A stretch of DNA of 64,000 nucleotides, taken from contig CAVVSD010000001.1 in the NCBI GenBank assembly GCA_963750895.1, positions 248,001-312,000 on the forward strand, in the 5' to 3' direction. The first letter of the stretch is position 1. Every line of letters starts with the position of its first letter. Positions 52,148-60,844 of this stretch are shown here, one piece after another. Both the position numbers and the translations under genes were made by a program. The notes under the pieces are model-generated. The model was not told the DNA's origin. It did no database searches and saw only the letters and a list, made by a program, of their open reading frames with translations. This DNA is from CAVVSD01 sp963750895 (GTDB taxonomy: Bacteria; Actinomycetota; Thermoleophilia; Solirubrobacterales; Solirubrobacteraceae).

Positions 52148-53049
52148 AGGGCGTCCACCACGGCGAAGGGATCGCGCGCCCAGCGCACGACGGCCACGAG
52201 GTCGCGCGCCGGGTCGCACCAGACGAGCTGCTCGCCGGTCCCGGACGCGTAGAACGCGCCGTCGCGCAGCCACCACATGAGCCCGTACGCGGGCCGCGCG
52301 GGCGTCGGCTCGCGCTGCAGGGCGAGCCACTCCGGTGCGAGGAGTCCCTCGCCGCCGCGCAGGTGCAGCAGCCCGAGCCGCGCGAGCTGCCGCGCGGACG
52401 CCCACAGCCCGCCGCCCCAGTGGCTCCCGCCCGTGACGACGACGTGCCCGTCCTCGGTGCGCATGTCGTGCAGGCCGCGCCAGCTCCACCCGTCGCCGGC
52501 GCCGACGGGGTCCATGACCCGCTCGCGCAGGACGTCCTCGAGCCCCCGCCCGAACAGCCGGGTGAGGCAGAGCGACAGCAGGTTCGTGCGGATGTCGTTG
52601 TAGGCGAAGCGCGCGCCCGGAGGCTCGAGCGGCGCGGCCGGGCGCTGGCGGCCCTGCGGGTCCGCCCACCAGGGCAGGCCGAACAGCTCGCCGCGCCAGT
52701 CGCTCGTCTGGGTCAGCAGGTGGCGCCAGGTGATCGGCGTGCCCTCGAGCTCCCAGCGGTCGACCGGCCGGTCGAGCTCGAGCAGCCCGTCCGCCCACGC
52801 GAGCCCGGCGACCGTGGAGAGGACGGACTTCGCGATCGAGAAGCACATGTCGACGCGGTCGGGCTCGCCCCAGGCCGCGACCTCCTCGCCGCCGATCCAG
52901 ACGACGCCGGACGGGCCGCCGCGCGGGATCGTGTCGCCCAGGACGTGCGGCCACGGCTCGTCGGCCAGCGTCAGCGCCAGCCAGGCCTCCATGTCGCGCG
53001 GGAGCGCGGGCTCGTCGGCGAGGGCGAGCGCGACGGCCGCCTGCGTCAT
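52144..53049 (-). CDS. Serine hydrolase, beta-lactamase/class C-like family
   Basis: A 301-residue protein without a signal peptide. The SxxK nucleophile motif is CFSIAKSVLSTV, the Tyr motif region is RFAYNDIRTNLLSLCL, and GTPITWRHLLTQTSDW and YGLMWWLRDGAFYASGTGEQ are typical of the beta-lactamase-related/esterase family. Being cytoplasmic and in a catabolic operon, it is more likely an amide or ester hydrolase than a resistance enzyme. Its ATG overlaps the isochorismatase stop (ATGA) and its stop overlaps the creatininase GTG. Confidence 0.87.
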   Translation of the reverse strand: MTQAAVALALADEPALPRDMEAWLALTLADEPWPHVLGDTIPRGGPSGVVWIGGEEVAAWGEPDRVDMCFSIAKSVLSTVAGLAWADGLLELDRPVDRWELEGTPITWRHLLTQTSDWRGELFGLPWWADPQGRQRPAAPLEPPGARFAYNDIRTNLLSLCLTRLFGRGLEDVLRERVMDPVGAGDGWSWRGLHDMRTEDGHVVVTGGSHWGGGLWASARQLARLGLLHLRGGEGLLAPEWLALQREPTPARPAYGLMWWLRDGAFYASGTGEQLVWCDPARDLVAVVRWARDPFAVVDAL

Positions 53050-53666
53050 GGGACGCGAGCGGCCTGGGCGGCGATGACGGCCCGGAGCTCCTCGGTCGTC
53101 GCGAGCGCGTCGCGTTGGAGGTACTGGATCGCGCGCAGGGCGGCGTCGTGCGCCGCGACCGACGACCCGCCGACCGCGTCGGACGCGACGCGGATGACGT
53201 AGTCGTGCTGGTGCGCGTCGACGGCGGTGTAGTGGATGCAGACGTCGGTCAGGCCGCCGACGAGGATCACCGTGCGGGCGCCGTGGGACCGCAGCACGAG
53301 GTCGAGCTCGGTGGCGAAGAACGCCGAGTAGCGCCGCTTGCGGATGACGAACTCCTCCGGGCGCGGGTCGAGCCCCGAGGCGAGCTCCGTGGTCGGGTCG
53401 CCCTCGATGCAGTGCGGGCCCTCCGCGCCGTCCAGCTCGCGGCCGATGTCCACGAGCGACGGCTTGTGGACCTCCATGATGAAGACCACCGGGACGTCGT
53501 GCTCGCGCGCGTGTGCGACGAGTCCGCGGATGCGCTCCAGGCGCGCTCGGCGCCCGCCGTCGCCCATCGTGGGGATGCCGGGGCTGTCGTCCCCGCCGGC
53601 CTGGTCGCCTCCCTGGACGTCGACGACGACGAGGGCGAGCGGGCTCGGAGGATCGGCGGCGGCCAT
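53046..53666 (-). CDS. Isochorismatase-family cysteine hydrolase
   Basis: A 206-residue protein with the family triad: Asp in LALVVVDVQGGDQAG, Lys in FVIRKRRYSAFFATEL and Cys in VGGLTDVCIHYTAVDAHQHD. Relatives include N-carbamoylsarcosine amidase, ureidoacrylate hydrolase and nicotinamidase, all acting on amide or ureido bonds. That suits a cluster with creatininase and sarcosine-oxidase-like genes, though the exact substrate cannot be read from sequence. It is the first gene of a four-gene operon, five bases from operator module f1. Confidence 0.9.
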   Translation of the reverse strand: MAAADPPSPLALVVVDVQGGDQAGGDDSPGIPTMGDGGRRARLERIRGLVAHAREHDVPVVFIMEVHKPSLVDIGRELDGAEGPHCIEGDPTTELASGLDPRPEEFVIRKRRYSAFFATELDLVLRSHGARTVILVGGLTDVCIHYTAVDAHQHDYVIRVASDAVGGSSVAAHDAALRAIQYLQRDALATTEELRAVIAAQAARVP

Positions 53667-53671
53667 GACCG

Positions 53672-53704
53672 TCAGTATCCCGTATCGACTGGATCGGATC
53701 CAAT
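53672..53704. promoter_or_regulatory. Regulon operator module f1 (two boxes, 21 bp apart)
   Basis: ATCGGATCCAAT (53693-53704) is strong and TCAGTATCCCGT (53672-53683) is weak; centres are 21 bp apart. The module lies immediately before the isochorismatase-led operon. Confidence 0.6.
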
Positions 53705-53749
53705 GCAACGCGAGTTGTCGCGTTGTCTGACAGACGGGCTACCTTACGG

Positions 53750-53781
53750 AAGGGATCCATTCCGGCCGCATCGGATCCATG
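53750..53781. promoter_or_regulatory. Regulon operator module f2 at the GntR gene (two boxes, 20 bp apart)
   Basis: AAGGGATCCATT (53750-53761) and ATCGGATCCATG (53770-53781) are both good boxes, centres 20 bp apart. They lie 30 bp before the GntR start, consistent with autoregulation by the regulator proposed to bind all modules. Confidence 0.65.
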
Positions 53782-53810
53782 TCCGGCAGATCGAGCGGGA
53801 GAGACGGGAC

Positions 53811-54527
53811 GTGGCGTCAGTCCAGGCCAAGTCGCAGACGCGGGGTCAGGCGCTCGTCGACGAGATCGCCGGTCGCATCCGCCAGCAGATCATGTCGGGC
53901 GAGATCCCGATCGGCGCGCAGCTGCGTCAGGCGGCGCTCGCGTCCGAGTTCGGCGTCAGCCGCACCCCCGTGCGCGAGGCGCTGCGCCAGCTGCAGTCCG
54001 GCGGCCTCATCACCGTCGTCCCGAACCGCGGGGCCGTCGTCCACGTCCCCTCGCCGTGGGACGTGCGGGCCGCCCACGAGGTCCGCGCCGAGCTCGAGGG
54101 GCTCGCGGCCGAGCGCGCGGCGACCCGCATCACCGACACGCAGCTGGCCAAGCTCCGCAAGGCGCAGGAGACGATGCGCAAGGCCTCCGAGCGCACGAAG
54201 CCGCGCTCCGCGCCCGGCCCGGCGCAGACGACGATCGCCAACGACGAGATCCACACGACGATCCACGAGGCCGCCCGCAACCCCTGGCTCGCGAAGATGA
54301 TCATCCAGATCAACGAGAGCTTCCCGCGCAACGTCCTCTCCCTCGTCCTGGCCGAGAACCCGGTCGCGCGCCGCGAGAACGTCCGCCAGCACGACGAGAT
54401 CATCGACGCGCTCGCAGCGGGCGACGGGGCGACCGCGCGCGACGCGATGCGGCGCCACGTCGTCGACTCCGGCGAGCAGCTCGCCCGCTGGTACGAGGAG
54501 CGCTCGACGACGGTCCTACGCCCGTAG
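53811..54527 (+). CDS. GntR-family regulator, FCD subfamily (candidate regulator of the cluster)
   Basis: A 238-residue protein from a GTG with a GGGAGA ribosome site seven bases upstream. The winged helix has GQALVDEIAGRIRQQIMSGE, LASEFGVSRTPVREALRQLQ and SGGLITVVPNRGAVVHVPSP. The C-terminal FCD domain has VRAAHEVRAELEGLAAERAA, ANDEIHTTIHEAARNPWL and RRENVRQHDEIIDALAAGDG with the metal/ligand-site His residues. FCD regulators usually repress catabolic genes and are released by an organic acid or related ligand. A GGATCC box pair lies just upstream and eight more pairs lie at operons of the cluster; that it binds them is inference. Confidence 0.92.
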   Translation: MASVQAKSQTRGQALVDEIAGRIRQQIMSGEIPIGAQLRQAALASEFGVSRTPVREALRQLQSGGLITVVPNRGAVVHVPSPWDVRAAHEVRAELEGLAAERAATRITDTQLAKLRKAQETMRKASERTKPRSAPGPAQTTIANDEIHTTIHEAARNPWLAKMIIQINESFPRNVLSLVLAENPVARRENVRQHDEIIDALAAGDGATARDAMRRHVVDSGEQLARWYEERSTTVLRP

Positions 54528-56849
54528 GCCGAGCAGCCGCGACGGCGCGATGAAGTCCAGGTCGGGCCGCGCCGCGCCGGCCACGAGGTCCGACAGCGCC
54601 TCGCCCAGCGCGGGCGCGAACTTGAAGCCGTGGCCGGAGCACGCCGAGCAGGCCAGCACCTGTGGCGTCTCGGGCAGCGCGCCGACGACGAAGCGCTTGT
54701 CCGGCGTCACCGCGTACAGGCACGTGAGCGAGCTCAGCGCATCGCCCGCGGCGGCGGGCAGGTGTCGCTCCGCGACGCCGCGCAGCGTCGCGATCTCGTC
54801 CGGCGTCGCGGGGCGCCGCGGCATGTCGGGATCGACGTCGTGGCCGTGGTCGAGGCCGAGCTTCACGCCGTCCGGCCCGAGCGCGCCGACGCCGTAGACG
54901 AGCCCGAGCGGCAGATCGAAGGCGAAGACGCCCAACGCGGGCACGGCGACCGCCTCGGCATCGCGCGGCGCGAGGTGGACGTTGACGATCCGCACGACGC
55001 GCTGCTCCAGGCCCAGCCCGGGCAGCAGTCCCGGGATCCAGGCTCCGGCGCAGACGACGAGCCGATCCGCGGCGATCCGGCCGGTGATCGTCTCCACGAC
55101 GACGCCGTCCCCGTCCGGCGCCCAGCCGAGGAGCGGCTCCGCCTCCCGCAGGCGCGCGCCCGATCGGCGGGCGAGCCCTCGCTGCGCCGCGAGGGCGCGG
55201 TCGGCGAGCAGGACGCCCGCCGCCGGGTCGTGGAGGCCCTCGAGGTCCTCGCCGAGCCGGATCGCCGGGAACACCTCCGCGACGGCGGCGGCATCGAGGA
55301 CCTCGCAGCCCGGCCCCCGGAGCGCGTCGGCGGCGTCGCGGGGACGCGCGAACACGCCGCCGGTGGGGAGCAGGAGCTGCTCGCCCGATGCCTCCTCCAG
55401 CCGCCCCCAGGCGCCGTACGCGCGGTCGACGAGGTCGTCCCACGCGGCGCTCGGGTAGGCCCGCCGGATCATGCGGGTCGCGCCGTGGGAGGAGCCGCGG
55501 TCGTGGCCCAGGCGGAAGCGCTCCAGGCCGATGACGTTCAGGCCGCGCTCGGCCAGCGAGCGGGCGGCCGCGGAGCCGTGGGCCCCGAGCCCGACGACCA
55601 CGACGTCCGTGCGCTCCACGGGCGGGCCGGGCGGGACCGCGCGCCTGCCGTTCGACCGTGCGCGCGCAGGGCGCGCGATGTCGGCGACGCCCTCCAGCAG
55701 CGCATCGAGATCGCCGTCGGACGTGTACACGTGCGGTGCCGCGCGCACGACGGCGGCGAGGTCGCGCCCCGCGAGGTCCCACCGGCCGTGGCCCGCGGGG
55801 ACGGAGACGAGCTGCACGGCGCGCTCGGCGAGGGCGAGCGCCACGTCGCGAGGCTCGGCGCCGTCGACGAGGAACGTCACGAGCGCGCCACGCGCGGCCG
55901 GCGGGTCGGCGAGGGTCACGCCCGGGATCTCCGCGAGACCCGCGCGCAGCCGGGCGCCCCGCGCGACGAGGTGCTGGGAGATCGCCTCGATGCCGAGCGC
56001 CTGGGCCTCGGCGAGCGCGACGCCGAGGCCGAGGCGCAGTGCGTGCGACGCCTCCCAGGTCTCGAAGCGGCGGGCGGTCGCGTCCAGGCTCCACGCGCGG
56101 TCGGCGGTCCAGGTCGCGCCGCGCACGTCGGGGGCGAGCGGCTCGAGGCGCTCGAGCAGCTCGCTGCGCACGTAGAGCAGCGCGGTGCCGCGCGGGCCGC
56201 GCAGGTACTTGCGGCCGGTCGTCACCAGCAGGTCGCAGCCGATCTCGCGCACGTCGACGGGCAGGTGCCCGACGGACTGGGTCGCGTCGAGCAGGTAGGT
56301 GACGCCGGCCTCGCGGGCGAGACGCCCCGCCTCCGCGACCGGCTCGACGAGCCCGGACGACGTCGGGATGTGCGTCACCGCCAGCAGGGCCGTCGGGCCG
56401 GAGGCCAGCGCCGAGCGCAGCGCCTCGAGGTCCAGCGCGCCGTCGTCGCCGTTGGGCAGCAGCTCGACGACGATGCCCCGGTCGCGCTCGAGGGCGAGCA
56501 GCTGCAGCGCGCAGCTCACGTAGCCCGACCGCGAGACGAGCACGCGGTCGCCGCGGCCGAGGCGCAGCGCGTCGACGGCGCGCTGCCAGCCGACCGTCGC
56601 GCTCTCGGTGAGCGCGATCTCGTCCGGGTGGGCGCCGAGGAGCCCGGCGGCGAGCGTGTAGACGGCGTCGAGGCGCGGCCGGGCGGCGTTGGACGCCTCG
56701 TAGCCGCCCATGCGCGACTCGAGGTGCAGGTGCTCGAGCGTCGCCGCGAGCGTGCGGGCGCTGGGCAGCGCGGCGCCGGCGGCGTTGAGGTGGTGGGCGT
56801 CGCGGACCCCGGGAGTGCGCGCCCGCTCGACCTCGACGTCGATCAGCAT
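54516..56849 (-). CDS. Fusion of class V aminotransferase-like PLP enzyme and sarcosine-oxidase-like FAD enzyme
   Basis: One uninterrupted 777-residue frame from the ATG at 56849. Residues 1-390 are a class V PLP fold: HHLNAAGAALPSARTLA, ALTESATVGWQRAVDALRL, YLLDATQSVGHLPVDVREIG and LVTTGRKYLRGPRGTALL with the PLP Lys. A linker (RPARARSNGRRAVPPGPP) leads at about 411 to an FAD domain: DVVVVGLGAHGSAAARSLAE, SSHGATRMIRRAYP, LVVCAGAWIPGLLPGLGL, LTCLYAVTPDKRFVVGAL (Cys at the position of covalent FAD in monomeric sarcosine oxidase) and CSGHGFKFAPALGEAL. The domain may oxidise an N-methyl or other secondary amine. An internal GTG at 55619 could also give the FAD part alone. Confidence 0.88.
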   Translation of the reverse strand: MLIDVEVERARTPGVRDAHHLNAAGAALPSARTLAATLEHLHLESRMGGYEASNAARPRLDAVYTLAAGLLGAHPDEIALTESATVGWQRAVDALRLGRGDRVLVSRSGYVSCALQLLALERDRGIVVELLPNGDDGALDLEALRSALASGPTALLAVTHIPTSSGLVEPVAEAGRLAREAGVTYLLDATQSVGHLPVDVREIGCDLLVTTGRKYLRGPRGTALLYVRSELLERLEPLAPDVRGATWTADRAWSLDATARRFETWEASHALRLGLGVALAEAQALGIEAISQHLVARGARLRAGLAEIPGVTLADPPAARGALVTFLVDGAEPRDVALALAERAVQLVSVPAGHGRWDLAGRDLAAVVRAAPHVYTSDGDLDALLEGVADIARPARARSNGRRAVPPGPPVERTDVVVVGLGAHGSAAARSLAERGLNVIGLERFRLGHDRGSSHGATRMIRRAYPSAAWDDLVDRAYGAWGRLEEASGEQLLLPTGGVFARPRDAADALRGPGCEVLDAAAVAEVFPAIRLGEDLEGLHDPAAGVLLADRALAAQRGLARRSGARLREAEPLLGWAPDGDGVVVETITGRIAADRLVVCAGAWIPGLLPGLGLEQRVVRIVNVHLAPRDAEAVAVPALGVFAFDLPLGLVYGVGALGPDGVKLGLDHGHDVDPDMPRRPATPDEIATLRGVAERHLPAAAGDALSSLTCLYAVTPDKRFVVGALPETPQVLACSACSGHGFKFAPALGEALSDLVAGAARPDLDFIAPSRLLGLRA

Positions 56850-58705
56850 CGGTGTGTGGGGGGAGGGACGTCGAGCGCCGGGTTGCGGTCGAAGAAGCCG
56901 TCGGGCTCCAGGCGCAGGTGCGCGTGGGCGACGGGCATGACCGGCCAGTCCTCCGGGCGCGGGAGGTGGTGGGTGCCGACGTTGGCCCACACGACGAGCT
57001 CGGTCGGATCGAGGGAGCGGTCGGCGTCCTGCCAGACGTGGATGCCGTCGGCGCCGGGCTCGGCCTGGTTGGGGTACTCGCCGCCGGCGTAGCGCTGCTG
57101 CGGGTCGCGGCGCGTGGCGAGCACGTGGTGGTCGGTGAACGGCGCGCGGCGGCCGGTCACGCTGCCCGGGCGCGCCAGCGGGCGGGCGACCGAGTCGACG
57201 TGCAGCCGGTAGGCGGTCGGCTCGTCGTAGCGGTTGCGCGCGGTGTCGCTCTCGATGCGCCAGTGCACGCCGCGCGCCGGATCGGCGAGCCGCGCGGCCT
57301 CGCGCTCGGAGCGCAGCACGGTGCGGACGGAGCGCACCGCGTTGCCGTGCGGGTCCAGCGCCGCGTCCGGCTCGGCCTCGGCGTGGACCTCCGCGAGCCG
57401 GTTGCGCGGGCCGTCGACCGCGGTGTCCAGCCGCACGGCGAAGTAGTGCTGGTGCGTCGCGGCCTGCACGCCGGGGCCGACGGCGCGGCCGTGCAGCGGG
57501 CGCTCGCCGACGGGGGTCCCGGCCACGGAGAGGATCCCGGTGAGCTTGACCTCGAGCTCGATCGAGCCGTCCTGCCCGAGCGCCCAGAAGAAGCCGTAGT
57601 CGTAGTTGCCGACCGTCACGAACGTCGAGATCACCAGGCGCCGGGAGCGGCGGACCTCGACCTCGCCCGTGCGGCCGTTCGTGTGCTTCCAGAGGACGCC
57701 GTCGTCCTCCTCGTGCATGCAGATCGCGTGGGGGACGTCGCGCACGGATCCGTCGCCGTCCACGACCGCGCCGTCGAAGTAGTGGATGAGGCCGAGGCAG
57801 TCGCAGCCGAGCTCGAGCGAGTTCGTCATGACGCCGGCGCCGTACTCGCCCCAGTCGAAGAAGTTCTTGCGGAACTGCGTGGGCGTCGGGTCGAGGTACG
57901 GGACGTACATCTCGTTCACCGACGCGCGCGCCAGGACGCTGCGGTCCAGGAAGCGCAGGTCGTGGAGCACGAGGCCCTCGCGGTGGTCGAACCCGACGCG
58001 CAGCTCCCAGCCCTGCCAGCCCACCGCCCAGCCGTCGACCGCGAAGCTCGCGCCCTCGGGCTGGACGATCTCCAGCGGCGCCAGGCCGGGGCGCTCGCCC
58101 CACTCGCCGGGCGCGAACGTCCCGCGCTCGGTCGCCATCGGGACGACGCCGTGGTCCTCGACCTCGAGGACCTCGAGCGTGTCGAGGTCGATGATCGGGA
58201 CGACGCCCTCGACCGGCCGCGCGTAGCCGTTGTCGGCGATGTCCTCGCGGTGCCAGGTCGCGCCCCAGGCGATGCGGCGGCCCGCGTGGCGCTCGGGGAC
58301 GAACCCGCCGATCGACTCGGCGTCGATCATGACGAGCGACGCGTCCTCGATGCCGCGGCGCGCCAGCGCGGCGAGGAACGCGGGGTCCTCGCGGCACGCC
58401 TGGGCCGCGAGACGCGACTCGTGCGGCGTGATCGGCGGCTGGCGCCCGCCCAGCTCCTCCCAGCGCTCGGCGACCGGCGGATCCCCCAGCAGCACGGAGA
58501 CCATGAACCCTCGGCGCGCGCCCGCGTCCCGCACCACGACCTCGGCGCGGCGCTCGCCGGCCGCGGCCGCGACCTCGTCGAGGCGCACGCAGGCGAAGCG
58601 CAGCGGCTCGCCGACCCGTGCGTCCGCCCGCACGGCGGCGACGGCCGCAGCCAGCTCGTGCGGCGTGAGCGGATCGAGCGGGTGGGCGACCGCGAGGGTG
58701 CTCAA
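56843..58705 (-). CDS. Copper-containing primary-amine oxidase
   Basis: A 620-residue enzyme from a TTG that overlaps the upstream stop (TTGA). The topaquinone tyrosine is Tyr368 in TVGNYDYGFFWAL, the catalytic Asp is in NFFDWGEYGAGVM, and copper His ligands are in AATHQHYFAVRLD and HHLPRPEDWPVMPVAH. Length and motifs match Arthrobacter-type cytoplasmic amine oxidases. It turns a primary amine into an aldehyde, ammonia and hydrogen peroxide. It is the third gene of the operon led by the cyclase, and overlaps the fusion gene start by seven bases. An amine is therefore a likely pathway substrate or intermediate. Confidence 0.95.
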   Translation of the reverse strand: MSTLAVAHPLDPLTPHELAAAVAAVRADARVGEPLRFACVRLDEVAAAAGERRAEVVVRDAGARRGFMVSVLLGDPPVAERWEELGGRQPPITPHESRLAAQACREDPAFLAALARRGIEDASLVMIDAESIGGFVPERHAGRRIAWGATWHREDIADNGYARPVEGVVPIIDLDTLEVLEVEDHGVVPMATERGTFAPGEWGERPGLAPLEIVQPEGASFAVDGWAVGWQGWELRVGFDHREGLVLHDLRFLDRSVLARASVNEMYVPYLDPTPTQFRKNFFDWGEYGAGVMTNSLELGCDCLGLIHYFDGAVVDGDGSVRDVPHAICMHEEDDGVLWKHTNGRTGEVEVRRSRRLVISTFVTVGNYDYGFFWALGQDGSIELEVKLTGILSVAGTPVGERPLHGRAVGPGVQAATHQHYFAVRLDTAVDGPRNRLAEVHAEAEPDAALDPHGNAVRSVRTVLRSEREAARLADPARGVHWRIESDTARNRYDEPTAYRLHVDSVARPLARPGSVTGRRAPFTDHHVLATRRDPQQRYAGGEYPNQAEPGADGIHVWQDADRSLDPTELVVWANVGTHHLPRPEDWPVMPVAHAHLRLEPDGFFDRNPALDVPPPTHRC

Positions 58706-60168
58706 CCGATCAGCACCCCGCCGTCCGCGCGGGGGTCCGACCCGGCGCTCAGCCCGTCGGGGCCCAGGCGCGACGCCTGCACGTGGCCGGCCCTGCCGCT
58801 GGGTGCGTCGAGCCGGTGGAAGCCGATGCCTGCGCTCGCCGCCTCCGCCTCCGGCGCGTCCGCGCCCGGCTCGGCCAGCACGGTCTCGCCGTCGCCGTAG
58901 CCGAGGTCGGCGCCGCCGACGATCCAGCGCGGGCGCCCGACGGCGGCCTGGAGGTCCGACGACGGGTCGGCCACCGCACTGGCGACCTGGGCCAGGATCT
59001 GTGGCTGCGCGCGGCCGCCCTGGCAGCCGAAGGCGATGACCGCGTCGCCCGCGTGGACCATCGACGGGCACAGCGTGTGCGGCGGGCGCGCGCCGGGGGC
59101 GAGGCAGCCGGGGTGGCCGGGCTCGAGGCTGAAGCCGCCGCCGCGGTTGTGCAGGACGATCCCGGTCTCCGGCTCGAGCAGCCCGGAGCCGAAGTGCGCG
59201 TAGAGGCTCTGGATGAGGGTCACCGCGCGGCCCTCCTCGTCCACGGCGGTCATCGCGACGGTGTCGCCCGATGCGCGCGGGGAGGCCATGACGCCCGAGT
59301 CCTCGGGTGCGCGCGCGTCGCGCAGCGCCTCGAGGTCGATCTCGCCGCCGTGGGGGTCGCCGAGCAGGTGGTCGCGCGCCGCGTTCGCCGCGCGGGCGCG
59401 GTGCAGGTCCAGGCGCCCGTCCTCGACCCCGGCGAGCATCGACAGGAGCGTGATGCCCTGCGTCGGGGGCGGCGCGACGTGCCACGTCGCGCCGAGCGCC
59501 TCGCCGACGAGCGGCTCGGTGATCTGCACCTCGTGGGCGGCCAGGTCCTCGATGGTCATCGCGGATCCGAGGGAGGCGAGGAACGCGGCGATGCGCTCGC
59601 CGATCGGCCCACCGTAGATGGCGGCGATGCCGTCGTCGGCGACCGTCCGCAGCGACGCCGCCAGCGCGGGCTGGCGCAGGAGGTCGCCCGCCTTGGCCGT
59701 GCCGAAGACGGCGCGCAGCCCGGGGTCGGCGGCGATCGCGTCCTGGCGGTTGACGATCGCACGCGCGAGATCCGGCGCGACGGGCAGGCCCTCCTCCGCG
59801 AGCGTGGCCGCGGCGTGCAGGTGGTGGGAGAGGGGCAGCGTCGCGCCCATCTTCGAGAGCGCGTCCCAGCCGGCGGCGATCCCGGGCACGGTGACCGGGT
59901 GCGGGCCCTGGCCGGGCATGCGCTCGTTGGCGGCGCGGATGGCGTCCACGTCGACGCCGACCGGCGCGGCGCCGGCGGACAGCACGGCGTGCACCGTGCC
60001 GTCCGGGTCGCGGACGAGGGCGATGAGATCCCCGCCCAGGTGGTTCTGGTGCGAGTAGGCGACGATGAGCGTGGTCGCCGCGGCGAGCGCGACGTCCAGC
60101 GCGTTGCCGCCCGATGCGCGGGCGGCGTCGAGCGCGGCGGTGTGCGGCGCGGCGAGGGCGGTTCTCAT
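58702..60168 (-). CDS. Gamma-glutamyltransferase-family hydrolase
   Basis: A 488-residue protein without a signal peptide. Family landmarks are ARASGGNALDVALAAATTL, PVTVPGIAAGWDALSKMGA and the autoprocessing site SGDTVAMTAVDEEGRAVTLI, where the Thr aligns with the N-terminal nucleophile; GSGLLEPETGIVLHNRGGGF and FGCQGGRAQPQILAQV follow. The usual TTH after the cut is TVA, so activity is a little uncertain. Cytoplasmic GGT-like enzymes can remove glutamyl groups from glutamylated amines, which would pair with the glutamine-synthetase-like ligase at the right edge. It is coupled to the cyclase (ATGA) and the amine oxidase (TTGA). Confidence 0.87.
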   Translation of the reverse strand: MRTALAAPHTAALDAARASGGNALDVALAAATTLIVAYSHQNHLGGDLIALVRDPDGTVHAVLSAGAAPVGVDVDAIRAANERMPGQGPHPVTVPGIAAGWDALSKMGATLPLSHHLHAAATLAEEGLPVAPDLARAIVNRQDAIAADPGLRAVFGTAKAGDLLRQPALAASLRTVADDGIAAIYGGPIGERIAAFLASLGSAMTIEDLAAHEVQITEPLVGEALGATWHVAPPPTQGITLLSMLAGVEDGRLDLHRARAANAARDHLLGDPHGGEIDLEALRDARAPEDSGVMASPRASGDTVAMTAVDEEGRAVTLIQSLYAHFGSGLLEPETGIVLHNRGGGFSLEPGHPGCLAPGARPPHTLCPSMVHAGDAVIAFGCQGGRAQPQILAQVASAVADPSSDLQAAVGRPRWIVGGADLGYGDGETVLAEPGADAPEAEAASAGIGFHRLDAPSGRAGHVQASRLGPDGLSAGSDPRADGGVLIG

Positions 60169-60809
60169 GCTCCGAAGCCTTCCAGCAACACGGTCCGCGC
60201 GGGCGCAGCCTCGCTGCCGACGAGCTTGATCGGCAGCGCCGCGAGCGTGTAGCGGCCGGGCGCGATGTCCGAGAGGTCGATCACCTCCAGGATCGCGACG
60301 CCCGCGCCGCAGAGCACGTGGTGCACCGGCCAGCCGACCTCGCCGGCGGGCGCGTCGATGGTGAGGTAGTCGATCCCGACGAGCCGGACGCCCCGCTCGA
60401 CGAGCAGCTCGGCGGCCGCCTCGCTCAGCCCGACCCACGGCGACTTCTCGGCCTCGCGCAGCGCACCGGTCGAGTTCGGCGTCTTCAGGAGGACGCGCTC
60501 GCTGTCGTCCAGGCCCGCGGCGATGAGGTCGTCGGGCCCGATCTCCGACGACGTGACGGAGGTGAGGTCGAGCACGACCGCCGGACCCACGAGGGTCTCC
60601 AGCGGCACGTCCTCGATCGTCGTCGCGCCCTCGACGAAGTGCGCAGGCGCGTCGACGTGCGTCCCCGTGTGCGAGCCGATGAGCCAGCGGCTGACGTTGC
60701 CCGGATCGCCGTCGGCGATCGACTCCACCATCGTCTTCTCCGGCTTGCGTCCGTAGTGGAGCATCCCGGGGTGGTTGGGGACGGAGATGTCGTGGACCGT
60801 CAGGGACAT
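60165..60809 (-). CDS. Cyclase-family hydrolase (kynurenine-formamidase-like)
   Basis: A 214-residue metal-dependent hydrolase. The family motif HTGTHVDAPAHF is intact (LIGSHTGTHVDAPAHFVEGA), with LLKTPNSTGALREAEKSPWV and GIDYLTIDAPAGE, and a later metal-binding part VHHVLCGAGVAILEVIDLS. Relatives hydrolyse N-formyl-kynurenine or cyclic amides. It is the first gene of the operon that continues with gamma-glutamyltransferase, amine oxidase and the PLP-FAD fusion. Its ATG lies three bases from operator module g. Confidence 0.9.
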   Translation of the reverse strand: MSLTVHDISVPNHPGMLHYGRKPEKTMVESIADGDPGNVSRWLIGSHTGTHVDAPAHFVEGATTIEDVPLETLVGPAVVLDLTSVTSSEIGPDDLIAAGLDDSERVLLKTPNSTGALREAEKSPWVGLSEAAAELLVERGVRLVGIDYLTIDAPAGEVGWPVHHVLCGAGVAILEVIDLSDIAPGRYTLAALPIKLVGSEAAPARTVLLEGFGA

Positions 60810-60811
60810 GA

Positions 60812-60844
60812 ATTGGATCCTAGCTCACCAATCGTGGATCCACT
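60812..60844. promoter_or_regulatory. Regulon operator module g (two boxes, 21 bp apart)
   Basis: ATTGGATCCTAG (60812-60823) and CGTGGATCCACT (60833-60844) have centres 21 bp apart. The module fills the gap between the cyclase start and the stop of the phosphotriesterase gene. Confidence 0.72.

Noticed and set aside
52144..53049. Serine hydrolase as an antibiotic-resistance beta-lactamase
   Set aside because: It lacks a signal peptide, lies in a catabolic operon, and the SxxK/YxN layout is shared with esterases and amidases.
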